From DASQBT01 sp049578545 (GTDB lineage: Bacteria > Pseudomonadota > Gammaproteobacteria > Burkholderiales > Thiobacillaceae), in NCBI GenBank assembly GCA_049578545.1, contig JBAUMF010000027.1, positions 62,001 through 126,000 of the forward strand: a stretch of DNA of 64,000 nt. The letters run 5' to 3'. The notes under the pieces were generated by a model that ran no database searches, was not told where the DNA came from, and saw only the letters and a list, made by a program, of their open reading frames with translations. The stretch's first letter is position 1; the number at the start of each line of letters is the position of its first letter. Positions 37,857 to 48,455 of the stretch are shown in pieces. Made by a program: the position numbers and the translations under genes.

Positions 37857-40580
37857 ATGCTGCAAACCCTGGCAAAAAAAATATTCGGCAGCCGCAATGA
37901 GCGGCTGGTTAAACAATACCGGCAAAAGGTAGCGGCCATCAATGCCCACGAAGCGGCGCTGGAAAAACTCACCGATAAGGAACTGACCGGCAAGACCGCA
38001 GAGTTCAAGCAGCGGGTCGCAAATGGCGAGGCCCCCGATAAGCTGCTGCCAGAAGCCTTTGCCGTTGTGCGCGAAGCCAGCCGTCGCGTGCTGGGTATGC
38101 GTCATTACGATGTGCAGATGATTGGCGGCATGGTACTGCATGACGGCAAGATTTCCGAAATGCGCACCGGTGAGGGTAAAACTCTGGTGGCGACCTTGCC
38201 CGCCTATCTTAATGCTTTGATTGGCAAAGGCGTGCATGTGGTGACGGTGAATGACTACCTGGCCCAGCGCGACGCGGAATGGATGGGACGTGTCTACCGT
38301 TTCCTTGGCCTCACCGTCGGCGTCAATCTTTCCCAGATGTCGCATGAGGACAAGCAGGTCGCCTATGCCGCCGACATCACCTACGGCACCAACAATGAAT
38401 TCGGTTTCGACTACCTGCGTGACAACATGGTCTATCAGTTGTCGGAAAAGGTACAGCGTGACCTGGCCTATGCCATCGTCGATGAAGTGGACTCGATCCT
38501 GATCGACGAAGCACGTACCCCGCTGATTATTTCCGGCCAGGCGGAGGACAGCACGGAACTTTACGTAAGCATCAACGCCATTCCACCCAAGCTGATGCGC
38601 CAGGCTGAGGAAAAGAGCGAAGAGGGCGACTACTGGGTGGACGAGAAGGCGCACTCGGTGCTCATCTCCGAATCCGGTCACGAAAAGATCGAACAGCTGC
38701 TGACGGAAATGGACCTGCTGCCTGCTGGCGGCAGTCTGTATGACGCCGCCAACATCCGCCTGATGCACCACGTGAACGCCGCGTTGCGCGCGCACGCTGT
38801 CTACCATCGCGACCAGCACTACGTGGTGCAAAATGGCGAGGTGGTGATCGTCGATGAATTTACTGGCCGTCTCATGACAGGCCGCCGCTGGTCAGAGGGC
38901 CTGCATCAGGCGGTCGAAGCCAAGGAGGGCGTCCCGATCCAAAAGGAAAACCAGACCCTCGCCTCGATCACCTTCCAGAATTATTTCCGCATGTATGGCA
39001 AGCTTGCGGGTATGACCGGTACGGCTGATACCGAAGCCTACGAATTCCAGTCGATCTACAAGCTGGAGACAGTGGTGATCCCGACCCACCGCGACATGAT
39101 CCGCAATGACATGCACGATCAGGTGTTCCTCACCGCCAAGGACAAATTTCAGGCGGTGATCAAGGACATTCGCGATTGCCACGGCCGCGGCCAGCCTGTG
39201 CTCGTCGGCACCACATCTATCGAGACCAACGAATATCTCTCCAGCCTGTTGCAGAAGGAAAAACTGCCGCACGAGGTACTGAACGCCAAGCAGCATGCCA
39301 AGGAAGCCGGAATTGTGGCCCAGGCGGGCGCAGCCGGCGCCATCACCATCGCCACCAACATGGCAGGCCGCGGTACCGACATTGTGCTGGGTGGCAGCAT
39401 CCAGCGCGAACTCGACGCCATCGATGATGATGACAGCCTGAGCCACACGGAGAAAGATCTGCAAAAAGCCAAGATCAAGAGCGAGTGGCAGCAGCGACAT
39501 GAAACCGTGCTTGCCAATGGTGGCCTGCACATTATCGGCACCGAACGACATGAGTCCCGTCGCGTGGACAACCAGTTGCGCGGCCGAGCCGGCCGTCAGG
39601 GTGACCCCGGCTCATCGCGTTTTTACCTGAGCCTTGAAGACCCTTTGTTGCGCATCTTTGCGTCCGACCGCGTGGCCGCCATCATGAACAAGCTGAAGCT
39701 GCCGGAAGGTGAGGCCATCGAGCATCCCTGGGTGTCGCGTGCAATCGAAAATGCCCAGCGCAAGGTTGAGGCACGTAACTTCGATATCCGCAAGCAGCTG
39801 CTGGAATACGATGACGTGTCCAATGACCAGCGCAAGGTCATCTATGAACAGCGTAACGAACTGCTTGCCAGCGACAATATCGGAGAGACGATTGCCTCGA
39901 TGCGCCACGACGTGATCAATACCGTGATCGACACGTATATACCGCGCGACTCGATGGAAGAACAGTGGGATGTGGCGGGTGCGGAAAAAGCCATCGAAGC
40001 TGAGTTTGGATTGAGCATTCCGCTGCAGCAATGGCTGGATGCCGACAAGACGCTGGATGAAAAAGGCCTGCGTGAAAGGGTAGCTGCGGAGGCTGATGCC
40101 GCCTACGCGGCCAAGGAGACTGTAGTCGGCAACGACGTGGTGCGTCATTTCGAAAAGGCAGTCATGCTGCAGAGCATGGATAGTCATTGGCGCGAACATC
40201 TGGCTGCACTCGATCAACTGCGCCAGGGGATTCATTTGCGCGGCTACGCACAGAAGGATCCCAAGCAGGAATACAAGCGCGAAGCCTTCGAGCTGTTTTC
40301 CGCCATGCTTGACGCCATCAAGATCGAAGTCACCCGCATAACCACCACAGTACAGGTTCGCACTGAAGAGGATGTGGAAGCCGTCGAGCAGCACGAAGGC
40401 CCGACCAATGTGCAATATCAGCACGCTGACCTGGATCAGGCGCTGGCCCAGGCTGCGATGCCCGACTCGATGCCAATGGCTGCTGCATCAGGCTCGAGTG
40501 TGCCTAAGGTTGGCCGCAACGACCCCTGCCCCTGCGGCAGTGGCAAGAAGTACAAGCATTGCCACGGCAGGCTTAGTTAG
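37857..40580 (+). CDS. secA: Preprotein translocase ATPase SecA
   Basis: The 907-residue motor drives proteins through SecYEG. It has Walker A in [20 protein letters not shown], the DEAD-like [32 protein letters not shown], and the C-terminal zinc-binding [17 protein letters not shown] that contacts SecB and lipids. The ATG at 37857 gives the normal [16 protein letters not shown] start; the upstream extension is not conserved. It follows dciA divergently. Confidence 0.98.
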   Translation: MLQTLAKKIFGSRNERLVKQYRQKVAAINAHEAALEKLTDKELTGKTAEFKQRVANGEAPDKLLPEAFAVVREASRRVLGMRHYDVQMIGGMVLHDGKISEMRTGEGKTLVATLPAYLNALIGKGVHVVTVNDYLAQRDAEWMGRVYRFLGLTVGVNLSQMSHEDKQVAYAADITYGTNNEFGFDYLRDNMVYQLSEKVQRDLAYAIVDEVDSILIDEARTPLIISGQAEDSTELYVSINAIPPKLMRQAEEKSEEGDYWVDEKAHSVLISESGHEKIEQLLTEMDLLPAGGSLYDAANIRLMHHVNAALRAHAVYHRDQHYVVQNGEVVIVDEFTGRLMTGRRWSEGLHQAVEAKEGVPIQKENQTLASITFQNYFRMYGKLAGMTGTADTEAYEFQSIYKLETVVIPTHRDMIRNDMHDQVFLTAKDKFQAVIKDIRDCHGRGQPVLVGTTSIETNEYLSSLLQKEKLPHEVLNAKQHAKEAGIVAQAGAAGAITIATNMAGRGTDIVLGGSIQRELDAIDDDDSLSHTEKDLQKAKIKSEWQQRHETVLANGGLHIIGTERHESRRVDNQLRGRAGRQGDPGSSRFYLSLEDPLLRIFASDRVAAIMNKLKLPEGEAIEHPWVSRAIENAQRKVEARNFDIRKQLLEYDDVSNDQRKVIYEQRNELLASDNIGETIASMRHDVINTVIDTYIPRDSMEEQWDVAGAEKAIEAEFGLSIPLQQWLDADKTLDEKGLRERVAAEADAAYAAKETVVGNDVVRHFEKAVMLQSMDSHWREHLAALDQLRQGIHLRGYAQKDPKQEYKREAFELFSAMLDAIKIEVTRITTTVQVRTEEDVEAVEQHEGPTNVQYQHADLDQALAQAAMPDSMPMAAASGSSVPKVGRNDPCPCGSGKKYKHCHGRLS

Positions 40581-40800
40581 CCGCAGTTTCCCACCATGGT
40601 GTAGCGGTTGTTTGTGATTGCGAGCGATTGGGCCTTTAGCCGGGAGGCCGAAGGCCGTGGCGGCGAGTATCCGGTAACTGAAGTGATCGGTTCCTCTGCA
40701 TCGCTTCCTCGCAGAGTTCCCCGCGATGGCAGCTTTAGGGTGCCAACTTTTTTGCTTCTGCTGGGCGACTTTTCCTCCCAAACGCGCTACGCTCTCACTC
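40581..40800. other. Intergenic gap with partial dispersed repeat
   Basis: The gap between secA and the DUF2863 gene contains a partial copy of the repeat seen at 36387 (GATTGCGAGCGATTGG at 40617) and a GC-rich inverted stretch around GGGAGGCCGAAGGCC at 40640. No gene is seen. Confidence 0.5.
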
Positions 40801-41946
40801 ATGAAACGGTCCCGCCCTCACGACAAGTCCCTCTCCCGCGAAGCCGAAAAGCTGGTTCAACTGGCACAGGATTTGTCACACTCCGGCAGCCGCACGGAGG
40901 ATGCGTTCTGGGAGCGTGCACTGCACATCGCCATTGATAAACTTCTGGCCGCAAACAATGACGACGCTCTTTTTGCTGCGCTGGATCATGCCTTCAATTT
41001 GGATCGCATGGCCTATGACGAACTGGCCGATGCAGTGGAGGCACGTTCCGAAAGTCCGGCTGGCAACGCGCTGATGTTTGCTGCACCTGTTCTTGCCTGG
41101 TCGCGTTTTTCGGTGCCTGCTGGCCCAATGAATCAGGATGTGTTGAACAATGTCAAAACCCAGCTGAGCGCTCATGTGTTTGCAACGGATGCCGAACTGA
41201 CGCTGGCGGACTGCCTGTGGAGCCCGGATCAGCTTCCGCGCGGGTTTGTCGAAACCCGCAAACTGGCTGGGCAATTGCTGCGCGCCCTGGACAAGTCGCA
41301 GGAGCTTTCGATCAGTAGTGATCAGCTTTCGCCGACCGCACCGTTTCTGTCCGATGTGCGCTATGTAATCGGCACCGTGCGAACCCAACCCGACAAACCC
41401 ATGTTTCGCTGGCAGGAGCATGATGCCAGCCGCGAGTCCGTGCTTAAGGCTTGGCAATCACAGGGCACCGACGCGTTGCGCCCCGCCCTGCCGGCATGTG
41501 CATTGCAGGTGTTGTTGCCCAATGCGTATTTTTCTGCCGCGCGGGAATCGGACCGGCAACTGCGTGCATTTAGCCTAAGTGCTGCGGTGGATTTTCTCGT
41601 TGCCACCTACAGCATTGCGCCGGTGCAACTGCGTGCGGTGATCGCACCCTACGGCGATCGGGACCTTGAAGAATTCCGCGTAAGCTTCGGGCTGATGGCC
41701 AAAACCGGCATTGTGCACGGCATCGTCTGGCCGTTGCTTGATACCGAGGATGTCGAAGGTATTCCTGAGGACATTGCCCAGCGCCTGCAGACTATGGGGG
41801 TGAAGGACATCACCGTGCTCGAAAGCCGGCTGCCGCTTGAGTACTGCGACGACTGCGGCGCGCCGTTATTCCCCACCGCTTCAGGCGATTCGATCCATGC
41901 CGAAGAACCGGAAGAATCAGGGCAGGCGCCACAGCACCTTCATTAG
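40801..41946 (+). CDS. DUF2863 family protein
   Basis: The 381-residue soluble protein starts MKRSRPHDKSLSREAEKL. It resembles the DUF2863 family, which is largely confined to betaproteobacteria and has no known function. A C-terminal YCDDCGAPLFP looks like half of a zinc-binding knuckle. The ATG at 40801 is preferred to an upstream in-frame one whose leader is low-complexity. It appears monocistronic. Confidence 0.75.
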   Translation: MKRSRPHDKSLSREAEKLVQLAQDLSHSGSRTEDAFWERALHIAIDKLLAANNDDALFAALDHAFNLDRMAYDELADAVEARSESPAGNALMFAAPVLAWSRFSVPAGPMNQDVLNNVKTQLSAHVFATDAELTLADCLWSPDQLPRGFVETRKLAGQLLRALDKSQELSISSDQLSPTAPFLSDVRYVIGTVRTQPDKPMFRWQEHDASRESVLKAWQSQGTDALRPALPACALQVLLPNAYFSAARESDRQLRAFSLSAAVDFLVATYSIAPVQLRAVIAPYGDRDLEEFRVSFGLMAKTGIVHGIVWPLLDTEDVEGIPEDIAQRLQTMGVKDITVLESRLPLEYCDDCGAPLFPTASGDSIHAEEPEESGQAPQHLH

Positions 41947-41965
41947 ACACGCAAGAGCGTCCTCG

Positions 41966-41991
41966 CCACGAAGGACACAAAGGACACGAGG
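41966..41991. repeat. Dispersed tandem-like repeat (CCACGAAGGACAC type)
   Basis: The 26-base tract has internal GGACAC(A/G)A periodicity. Such tracts are scattered between genes in many beta- and gammaproteobacteria. A diverged copy is at 30897-30922 in the murB-ddl spacer. Confidence 0.55.
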
Positions 41992-42104
41992 AGAATCAAG
42001 TAACAGATACGCTGTGCAATATATTGGCGCTTCCGAACTTGATGTAATCGCGAGGCTCTCCTTGCCGTGTTTGGTGTCTACTTGGGTTTGGCTTTGAGTT
42101 TTGG

Positions 42105-43244
42105 TTAAAGCAGCCTAGCCAGGCTCCCTCCAGCGAATCCACTTGGCGCATGCACGCCTTTACCCAAGCCTAATGCCTTGAACAGTTCGCCCATTTCAGC
42201 AGGCGAAACCAGTTTCTGCACGGCGGCAGTTTGCGGCAGGTAGTTTGCAACTTGCTCGGGAGGCGTTTCTGCCAACAACGAAGTCAGACCGCCATTGATC
42301 AGAAAGTGGGCCTGGCTGGTGTAGCCCAGGAGGTTGAGTCCTGCATCGAGTCCGGCGTTGGCGATCGCAGTAAAGTCGACGTGGGCGGTAAGGTCGCTTA
42401 AGCCTGGCAGGTAGAACGGATCATCCAGCGCATGGTGACGGTAATGGGCACGCAGCGTGCCCATGTGGCGCTGTGGGTGGTAGTACTCACTTCGCCCAAA
42501 ACCGTAGTCAATGAACAGGATCAGTCCCGTGTTCAGGCGGCGACCCAGCTCGGTCACCAGTGCAGGCGCAGCAAGACTGATCTCGCTGATGTACCCGGGC
42601 GGCAGATCAAGTGAGTGTGCGCGTTTCAGCAACATTGGATCGGAGATGGGTTGGTCCTGCCACTGAAATTGGTTGTCCTGCCAGATAACGCCGCGCTCCA
42701 TCGCGCCGGAGGCTGTCCAATGCACCAGATGGACGGGCAGTGCATCCAGCACCTCGTTGCCGAACATGACGCCGGTGAAATTGTCGGGCAGGGTGTCCAG
42801 CCAGCTTACCGGATTGATCAAGCCTGCGCCGGCCAGCGCTTCCTGCTGCCGCTGCTGAAGTTCACCACTGACATCAAGGATGGAATAAGGAACCGGTTTG
42901 CCCAACTGTTTCAATTCGCCCAGCACATGAGCCGCCAGCTTGCCGGTGCCCGCACCCAGCTCCAGAATCCCGCCTCCGCCCTGATCAAGTATGTCGGCAA
43001 ACTGCCGTGCCAGCATGCGGCCGAAAAGGGGTGAAATCTCCGGCGCCGTGACAAAGTCGCCCTCTGTGCCAAATTTGTTTGCGCCGCTGTGGTAATAACC
43101 CAGCAACGGCGCATACAGGGCAAGTTCCATGTAACGCGCAAAGCCTAGCCAGCCGCCGGCCGATGCGATTTCCGTGCGAATCAGGTTGACCAGTTTGGCG
43201 CTATGCTTGCGGGCGTCGTCGGAAGGGATCGGTAAAGGAGGCAT
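42105..43244 (-). CDS. MidA/NDUFAF7-type SAM-dependent methyltransferase
   Basis: The protein is 379 residues from the ATG at 43244 (an alternative start at 43346 would add 34 residues). It has the MidA family pattern GWLGFARYMELALYAPLLGYY, FVTAPEISPLFGRML, the SAM-site ILELGAGTGKLAAHVL and FGNEVLDALPVH. In mitochondria the relative methylates a complex I subunit; the bacterial substrate is unknown. It is divergent from the pteridine reductase gene, a frequent pairing in betaproteobacteria. Confidence 0.85.
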   Translation of the reverse strand: MPPLPIPSDDARKHSAKLVNLIRTEIASAGGWLGFARYMELALYAPLLGYYHSGANKFGTEGDFVTAPEISPLFGRMLARQFADILDQGGGGILELGAGTGKLAAHVLGELKQLGKPVPYSILDVSGELQQRQQEALAGAGLINPVSWLDTLPDNFTGVMFGNEVLDALPVHLVHWTASGAMERGVIWQDNQFQWQDQPISDPMLLKRAHSLDLPPGYISEISLAAPALVTELGRRLNTGLILFIDYGFGRSEYYHPQRHMGTLRAHYRHHALDDPFYLPGLSDLTAHVDFTAIANAGLDAGLNLLGYTSQAHFLINGGLTSLLAETPPEQVANYLPQTAAVQKLVSPAEMGELFKALGLGKGVHAPSGFAGGSLARLL

Positions 43245-43450
43245 GGCGGCAATCGAAGTCCTGGTGGATAATGTGAAACCTATCTCAAATCGTTGTGAGC
43301 GCGGGTGAACCGGGCAAGGCTGGCGCGCAGGAAGCGGAGTGTACACAAATGTGCATGAGGATTCCGGGCACCGCCCGAAACTGGACCAGGTGCGCGCAGC
43401 AGATTGTGAGATAGCTTCTATTCAGGCGGGAACTATACGGGGCAAGGGAG

Positions 43451-44191
43451 ATGCAAGGCAAAGTGGCGCTGATTACCGGGGCTTCGCGTCGCGTTGGCGC
43501 CCAGATCGCGCGTGTGCTGCATGGCCAGGGCATGAACCTGATGATTCATTACCGCAGCTCAGCCGAAGCCGCACGTGCGCTGCAGGACGAATTCAATGCT
43601 CTGCGTGCCGATTCAGTTTCCCTGATCCAGGCCGATCTGCTCGACACCAATTTGCTGCCCAGCCTGGTTACCCAGACTGTCACCAGCTTCGGCCGCCTGG
43701 ATGTGCTGATCAACAATGCGTCCAGTTTTTATCCCACGCCTGTCGGCGCCATTGGCGAGAAAGACTGGGCCGATCTGATGGGCACCAACCTCAAGGCGCC
43801 GATGTTCCTCTCGCAGGCGGCCGCACATGAGCTGAAAAAACACCGTGGCTGCATCGTCAATATTACCGACATTCATGCCGACCGGCCGATGGAAAGCTAT
43901 GTCGTCTATTCCGTTGCCAAGGCGGGGCTGGTCGGACTGACCAAATCGATGGCCCGCGAACTGGGGCCCGAAGTTCGGGTAAATGCCGTGGCACCCGGTC
44001 CCATCGTCTGGCCTGAAGAGGATCCCAACTTCGACGAGGTGTCGCGTCAGCGCATCATTTCCCACACCATCCTCAAAAGCCCCGGCGAGCCCAGCGACAT
44101 TGCGCGCGCCGTGCGCTTTCTGGTGTGCGACGCGCCGTATGTAACAGGACAGGTGATTGCGGTGGATGGGGGGCGGAGCGCGAGGCTCTAA
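43451..44191 (+). CDS. Pteridine reductase (short-chain dehydrogenase)
   Basis: The 246-residue SDR enzyme has the NADP-binding GASRRVGAQIA, in which the RR pair is typical of pteridine/dihydrofolate reductases (PTR1/FolM), the NNAS motif, and the catalytic YSVAK. It probably reduces pterins or dihydromonapterin. The 205-base gap before it holds the divergent promoters. Confidence 0.82.
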   Translation: MQGKVALITGASRRVGAQIARVLHGQGMNLMIHYRSSAEAARALQDEFNALRADSVSLIQADLLDTNLLPSLVTQTVTSFGRLDVLINNASSFYPTPVGAIGEKDWADLMGTNLKAPMFLSQAAAHELKKHRGCIVNITDIHADRPMESYVVYSVAKAGLVGLTKSMARELGPEVRVNAVAPGPIVWPEEDPNFDEVSRQRIISHTILKSPGEPSDIARAVRFLVCDAPYVTGQVIAVDGGRSARL

Positions 44192-44202
44192 TCCAATCCG
44201 CC

Positions 44203-45225
44203 CTACTTGGCGGGCGCTTGGCTGCCCGTGTAACTCCGGTACCACGCTGCCCAGTTGGCAATACCGGTTTCCAGCGGCGTCTTCGGTTCGAATCCGACAT
44301 CCTTCCTTAGCGCATCCACATCGGCATAGGTCGCTTCCACATCGCCGGGCTGCATGGGCAGAAAGTTCTTCTTTGCTACCTTGCCCAGGACCTCTTCTAT
44401 CGTGCCAATGAAGGTCATCAGCTCCACCGGCTGATGGTTGCCAATGTTGTAGACGCGGTAGGGCGCATGGCTTTGCGCCGGGCTGCCGTTGACGTGGTCG
44501 TAGGTCGGGTCGGGTTGGGGAATACGGCCCATCACCCGCACGGTGCCTTCGGCGATGTCGTCGACATAGGTGAAATCACGGCGCATCTTGCCGTGGTTGA
44601 ACACATCGATGGGCCGGTCTTCCAGAATCGCCGAGGTAAACAGCCACGGCGACATGTCGGGTCGGCCCCACGGGCCGTACACGGTGAAGTAGCGCAGCCC
44701 GGTGGTGGGCAGGCCGTAGAGGTGCGAATAGGTGTGCGCCATCAGCTCGTTGGACTTCTTGGTGGCGGCGTAAAGGCTGACCGGGTGGTCGACATTGTCG
44801 TCCACCGAAAAGGGCATCTTGGTGTTGGCACCATAGACGCTGGACGAACTGGCATAGACGAAATGCTCGACGCCATGATGGCGGCAGCCTTCCAGTAGGT
44901 TGGCAAAGCCGACCACATTGGACTGGATGTAGGCATGCGGATTCTTCAGCGAATAGCGCACGCCGGGTTGCGCGGCAAGATTGATGACCCGCTTGAAATG
45001 TTCCTTGGCGAACAGTTCTTCCATGTTCATGCGATCGGAAATATCGCCGCGCACAAAATGAAAATTGCTGTACGGCTTGAGCTGTTCCAGCCGCGCCAGT
45101 TTTAGCTTGGGGTCGTAGTAGTCGTTCAGGTTATCGATGCCGATGACGTCATCGCCGCGTTTGAGAAGGATATTTGCAACATGCATGCCGATAAAACCGG
45201 CGCATCCGGTAACAAGAATTTTCAT
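44203..45225 (-). CDS. NAD-dependent epimerase, probable UDP-glucuronate 4-epimerase
   Basis: The 340-residue extended SDR starts MKILVTGCAGFIGMHVA and has GIDNLNDYYDPKLKLARL, ASSSSVYG and the catalytic YAATKKSNE. These features match the UDP-glucuronate 4-epimerase (CapI/LpsL/WbnF) group, which makes UDP-galacturonate for surface glycans. The start at 45225 removes a 15-residue His-rich leader from the open frame. It ends 11 bases from the convergent pteridine reductase stop. Confidence 0.85.
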   Translation of the reverse strand: MKILVTGCAGFIGMHVANILLKRGDDVIGIDNLNDYYDPKLKLARLEQLKPYSNFHFVRGDISDRMNMEELFAKEHFKRVINLAAQPGVRYSLKNPHAYIQSNVVGFANLLEGCRHHGVEHFVYASSSSVYGANTKMPFSVDDNVDHPVSLYAATKKSNELMAHTYSHLYGLPTTGLRYFTVYGPWGRPDMSPWLFTSAILEDRPIDVFNHGKMRRDFTYVDDIAEGTVRVMGRIPQPDPTYDHVNGSPAQSHAPYRVYNIGNHQPVELMTFIGTIEEVLGKVAKKNFLPMQPGDVEATYADVDALRKDVGFEPKTPLETGIANWAAWYRSYTGSQAPAK

Positions 45226-45517
45226 GTGGTGGTGCCGGTTTCGGTGAAGGTCAGTTTGTGCATTGTGCAAGTTGAGTGCGGAAAGCGAACAGCCGGAACG
45301 AAAACAGATGCGCCGGTTAGAACGATTTGCATGATCAAGGAGCCCTGTTGCTTGATTGGAATTCTAGCATTGCAGCGTATTCCACATCCAAGTCAAGGTG
45401 GACACGCGATGAGGGCGAGATACGGACAAAGATAGTACAAAGAATGTCCAACGCGGAGTGAGTGCGAAAGGTGACAAGGTGCGGGCTTGATTTGAAAAGG
45501 AATTAAAATGATTGTCC
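45226..45517. other. Intergenic region between divergent epimerase and waaA
   Basis: About 290 bases without a recognisable gene. It must hold the promoters of both divergent flanking genes; the right part (45441-45517) is AT-rich. No operator or RNA motif was recognised. Confidence 0.5.
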
Positions 45518-46786
45518 ATGAACCCGCGCCTGCTCGTTGAAAAGAGTCTTTATCGCCTTGCTTGGTTGCTGGTCTTGCCGGTACTGCCCGTGCGGCTGTT
45601 TTTGCGTGGGTTGAAAGAGCCAGGCTATCTGCATCACTGGAACGAACGGTTTGGAGGCGGGCAGGAAGTTGCGCAGCACCCAGTCTGGATTCATGCGGTA
45701 TCGGTGGGTGAAATGCAGGCGGCGGCGCCTCTGGTACTTGCGCTGCAGAAACACTATCCCGAGATCCCGATACTCCTGACCTGCATGACGGCAACCGGTC
45801 GGCAAGCCGCCCACCGGCTTTTTGGCAAATCCGTGTCGGTTCGTTACCTGCCCTATGATTACCCCTGGTCGACGAACAGATTCCTGAATAGGAATCGACC
45901 CTGCATGGGCTTGCTGATGGAAACCGAGATCTGGCCTGGCCTGGTGTCAGCCTGTCATGCAAGCCATGTCCCCATCTATCTGGCGAACGCACGGCTGTCG
46001 GTAAAGTCTGCGCAAGGCTATGGGCGGCTGCCCGCATTGATGCGCGATACCTTGCGCAAGTTCTCAGCTGTCGCCGCTCAATACGAGGATGACGCAGAGC
46101 GGTTTGAGAAGTTGGGGGCAGAAAATGTAACGGTAACCGGCAGCCTGAAATTCGACCTCAAGTCGCCCCAGTCTTTGATTGATCAGGGCAAACTCTGGCG
46201 CAGCATATGGGGGTCAGAACGGCCAGTTCTTCTTGCGGCAAGCACGCGCCCAGGCGAGGAGGCGTTGATTCTGCAGGCCTTTGCCACACATGCCCCTGAT
46301 TCCTGGTTGCTGGTGCTGGTGCCAAGGCATCCCCAGCGCTTTGATGAAGTTGCTTCACTAATCGAAAAAGCCGGATTGAGCTACCAGCGCCGGAGTAACG
46401 AGATCCGCCTATCGCCCAATACCCGCGTGATGCTGGGCGACAGCATGGGCGAAATGATCAGCTATTACACTGCCAGCGATGTCGCTTTCATCGGCGGCAG
46501 CCTGCTGCCCTTCGGCGGGCAGAACCTGATCGAAGCGGCGGCGTGTGGCGTGCCGGTATTGGTTGGCCCTCACACCTATAACTTTGCCCGTGTTGCTGAC
46601 ATGGCAGAGGCCAATGGCGCTGCCCGGCGCGTTGAGAGTGCGGAAGACTTGATCGCTGTCGCCAGGGAGTTGTTTCTGGCCAAACAGGCGAGGGCGGCGA
46701 TGGGTCAGGCTGCGCTTGAGTTTGCGCGGGCTCATCGCGGAGCGACAGAAAAAGTGCTTGCGCTTATCGCCAGGGATTTGAATTGA
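45518..46786 (+). CDS. waaA: 3-deoxy-D-manno-octulosonic acid (Kdo) transferase
   Basis: The 422-residue inner-membrane-anchored GT-B glycosyltransferase adds Kdo to lipid IVA. It has an N-terminal anchor, WIHAVSVGEMQAAAPL, METEIWPGLV, LAASTRPGEEALIL and GGSLLPFGGQNLIEAAACG. ATG at 45518 is used; TTG at 45512 is an in-frame alternative. Confidence 0.95.
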   Translation: MNPRLLVEKSLYRLAWLLVLPVLPVRLFLRGLKEPGYLHHWNERFGGGQEVAQHPVWIHAVSVGEMQAAAPLVLALQKHYPEIPILLTCMTATGRQAAHRLFGKSVSVRYLPYDYPWSTNRFLNRNRPCMGLLMETEIWPGLVSACHASHVPIYLANARLSVKSAQGYGRLPALMRDTLRKFSAVAAQYEDDAERFEKLGAENVTVTGSLKFDLKSPQSLIDQGKLWRSIWGSERPVLLAASTRPGEEALILQAFATHAPDSWLLVLVPRHPQRFDEVASLIEKAGLSYQRRSNEIRLSPNTRVMLGDSMGEMISYYTASDVAFIGGSLLPFGGQNLIEAAACGVPVLVGPHTYNFARVADMAEANGAARRVESAEDLIAVARELFLAKQARAAMGQAALEFARAHRGATEKVLALIARDLN

Positions 46787-46822
46787 GGTCAGGCAGCAGC
46801 TGCAACGTTGGCCGCGTGGGGT

Positions 46823-48127
46823 TTATTTGACCAGATATTGGTCTGTATCGGCCAAATCCTTGCCAGACAACGTGCCGGCCGCAGCCTTCAGTCCCAGCAT
46901 GGCCAGAATGAAGTTGTAGCGGGCAGCCGCCAGGTCCTTTTTGGTGCTGTACACCTGCTGTTGCGCATTGAGGACATCAATGTTGGTGCGAACGCCAACC
47001 TGCATACCCAATTGGGTGGAGTCCAGCGAAGTCTGGCTCGATACCAGGGCTTGCTTCAGGGCATTCACCTGCGCGGCCCCGTTTTTCATGTTGAGGTAAG
47101 CCTGACTGGTCTGCAGCGTGGCGTCCCGCAGGGCGTTTTCCAAATCCTGGCGGGACTTTTCCTGGTTCGCTACCGCTTCGCGTACCTGGGACGTAATCAA
47201 TCCACCTTGATAAATGGGAATATTCAATTGGACGCCAATGGTGCCAACCTTACTGTTGATCTGTGTGGCACCAAAATTCTGATCGTGTGTATCGGTGTAG
47301 TTGGCGGTTAAATCAAGGGTGGGGTAATGTCCTGCCCGGGTGCGTTCTATCTCCTGATCGGCAATGGCCTTAAGATAACGTTGTGCCACGACGCTCAGGT
47401 TGCCTTCCTTGGCCTGACCGATCCAGGCGTCCATGGCGGATGGCTCGGGCTGTTTGAGTTCCGCTTTGGGTGACAGGGAAGCCAGCTCGCCGTAATTTTT
47501 TCCTGTGACCTTGAAGAGGGCGCGGATGCGAACGGCGAGTTCATTCTCTGCGGCAATTTCCTGGGCGGATGCCAGATCATAGCGGGCCTGGGCTTCATTG
47601 GTATCGGTGATGGTCGCGGTGCCCACTTCGAAACTGCGCTTGGCAGCGGCCAGCTGTTCCGCGATGGCGGCCTTTTGCGCACGGATGAAATCGATATTGT
47701 CCTGCGCCTGCAGGACGTCGAAATAGGCACTTGCCGTGCGCAATTCCAGATCCTGTTGTGCCGACTTGAGCTGTGCCTCTGCGGCTTTGATCTGTGCATC
47801 GGCCTGATCTACCAGCACCCAATTTTGCTTGTGGAAGAGAGGCTGTACCGCACTGATGCCCCAGCCTTTCGAATTAAAGCTGGCATTCGATGGAATGGAG
47901 GTGTCCACCTTGTTATGACTAATGTTGGCGTTGGCACTGATGTTGGGAAGCAGGCCGGCCCGGGCCTGGGGCAATTTCTCCTGGGTCGCCTGGTACGTGG
48001 CCTTGGCCGAGGCATATTGGGCATCAAAAGCCAGCGCATCCCTATAGACTTCGGACAGATTCTCGGCATTGGCTGCTGGGGCAGAAATTGCTGCGGCAAG
48101 AATTAATGCCAAATGTTTTAACCTCAT
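46823..48127 (-). CDS. tolC: TolC family outer-membrane channel
   Basis: The 434-residue protein has a signal peptide (residues 1-21, ending ANA) and the duplicated TolC pattern of coiled-coil helices and short strands (YRDALAFDAQYASAKATYQA and TTYQA-like repeats, then QARYDLASAQ and YQGGLITSQVREA). It forms the outer-membrane exit duct for type I secretion and efflux systems. The ATG at 48127 is 10 bases after the rhodanese stop, so the three minus-strand genes pcm-rhodanese-tolC form an operon. Confidence 0.92.
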   Translation of the reverse strand: MRLKHLALILAAAISAPAANAENLSEVYRDALAFDAQYASAKATYQATQEKLPQARAGLLPNISANANISHNKVDTSIPSNASFNSKGWGISAVQPLFHKQNWVLVDQADAQIKAAEAQLKSAQQDLELRTASAYFDVLQAQDNIDFIRAQKAAIAEQLAAAKRSFEVGTATITDTNEAQARYDLASAQEIAAENELAVRIRALFKVTGKNYGELASLSPKAELKQPEPSAMDAWIGQAKEGNLSVVAQRYLKAIADQEIERTRAGHYPTLDLTANYTDTHDQNFGATQINSKVGTIGVQLNIPIYQGGLITSQVREAVANQEKSRQDLENALRDATLQTSQAYLNMKNGAAQVNALKQALVSSQTSLDSTQLGMQVGVRTNIDVLNAQQQVYSTKKDLAAARYNFILAMLGLKAAAGTLSGKDLADTDQYLVK

Positions 48128-48137
48128 GTTGATTGCC

Positions 48138-48455
48138 TCAATAAAGCGGTATGGCTGGATCAATTTCCTTGGACCACGCATCAATGCCACCCGTCAGGTT
48201 GATGACATTGGCAAACCCAGCGTTCTCCAGATATTTCGCGACGCGCCAGGATCGTATTCCGTGATGACATATAACGACTGTTTCCTCCGTTTTATTTAGT
48301 TCCTCCAGCCGCTCGGAAATTTGGCCCATGGGTATCCAGGTCATGCCCGGAAACGGCGCCAGCCGGATTTCCCAGGCCTCCCGGACATCCAGCAGGACAG
48401 GATGCTTACCTTCTTTCAGCATTGTGGCCAGCTCGGCCACGCTGACGTGACGCAT
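48138..48455 (-). CDS. Single-domain rhodanese
   Basis: The 105-residue protein is one rhodanese domain with LLDVREAWEI and the active-site loop VVICHHGIRSWRVA, where the cysteine would carry the sulfane sulfur. It ends with GGIDAWSKEIDP. It has no signal peptide, so it is cytoplasmic. Its start overlaps the pcm stop (TGATG). Its sulfur partner is unknown. Confidence 0.88.
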   Translation of the reverse strand: MRHVSVAELATMLKEGKHPVLLDVREAWEIRLAPFPGMTWIPMGQISERLEELNKTEETVVICHHGIRSWRVAKYLENAGFANVINLTGGIDAWSKEIDPAIPLY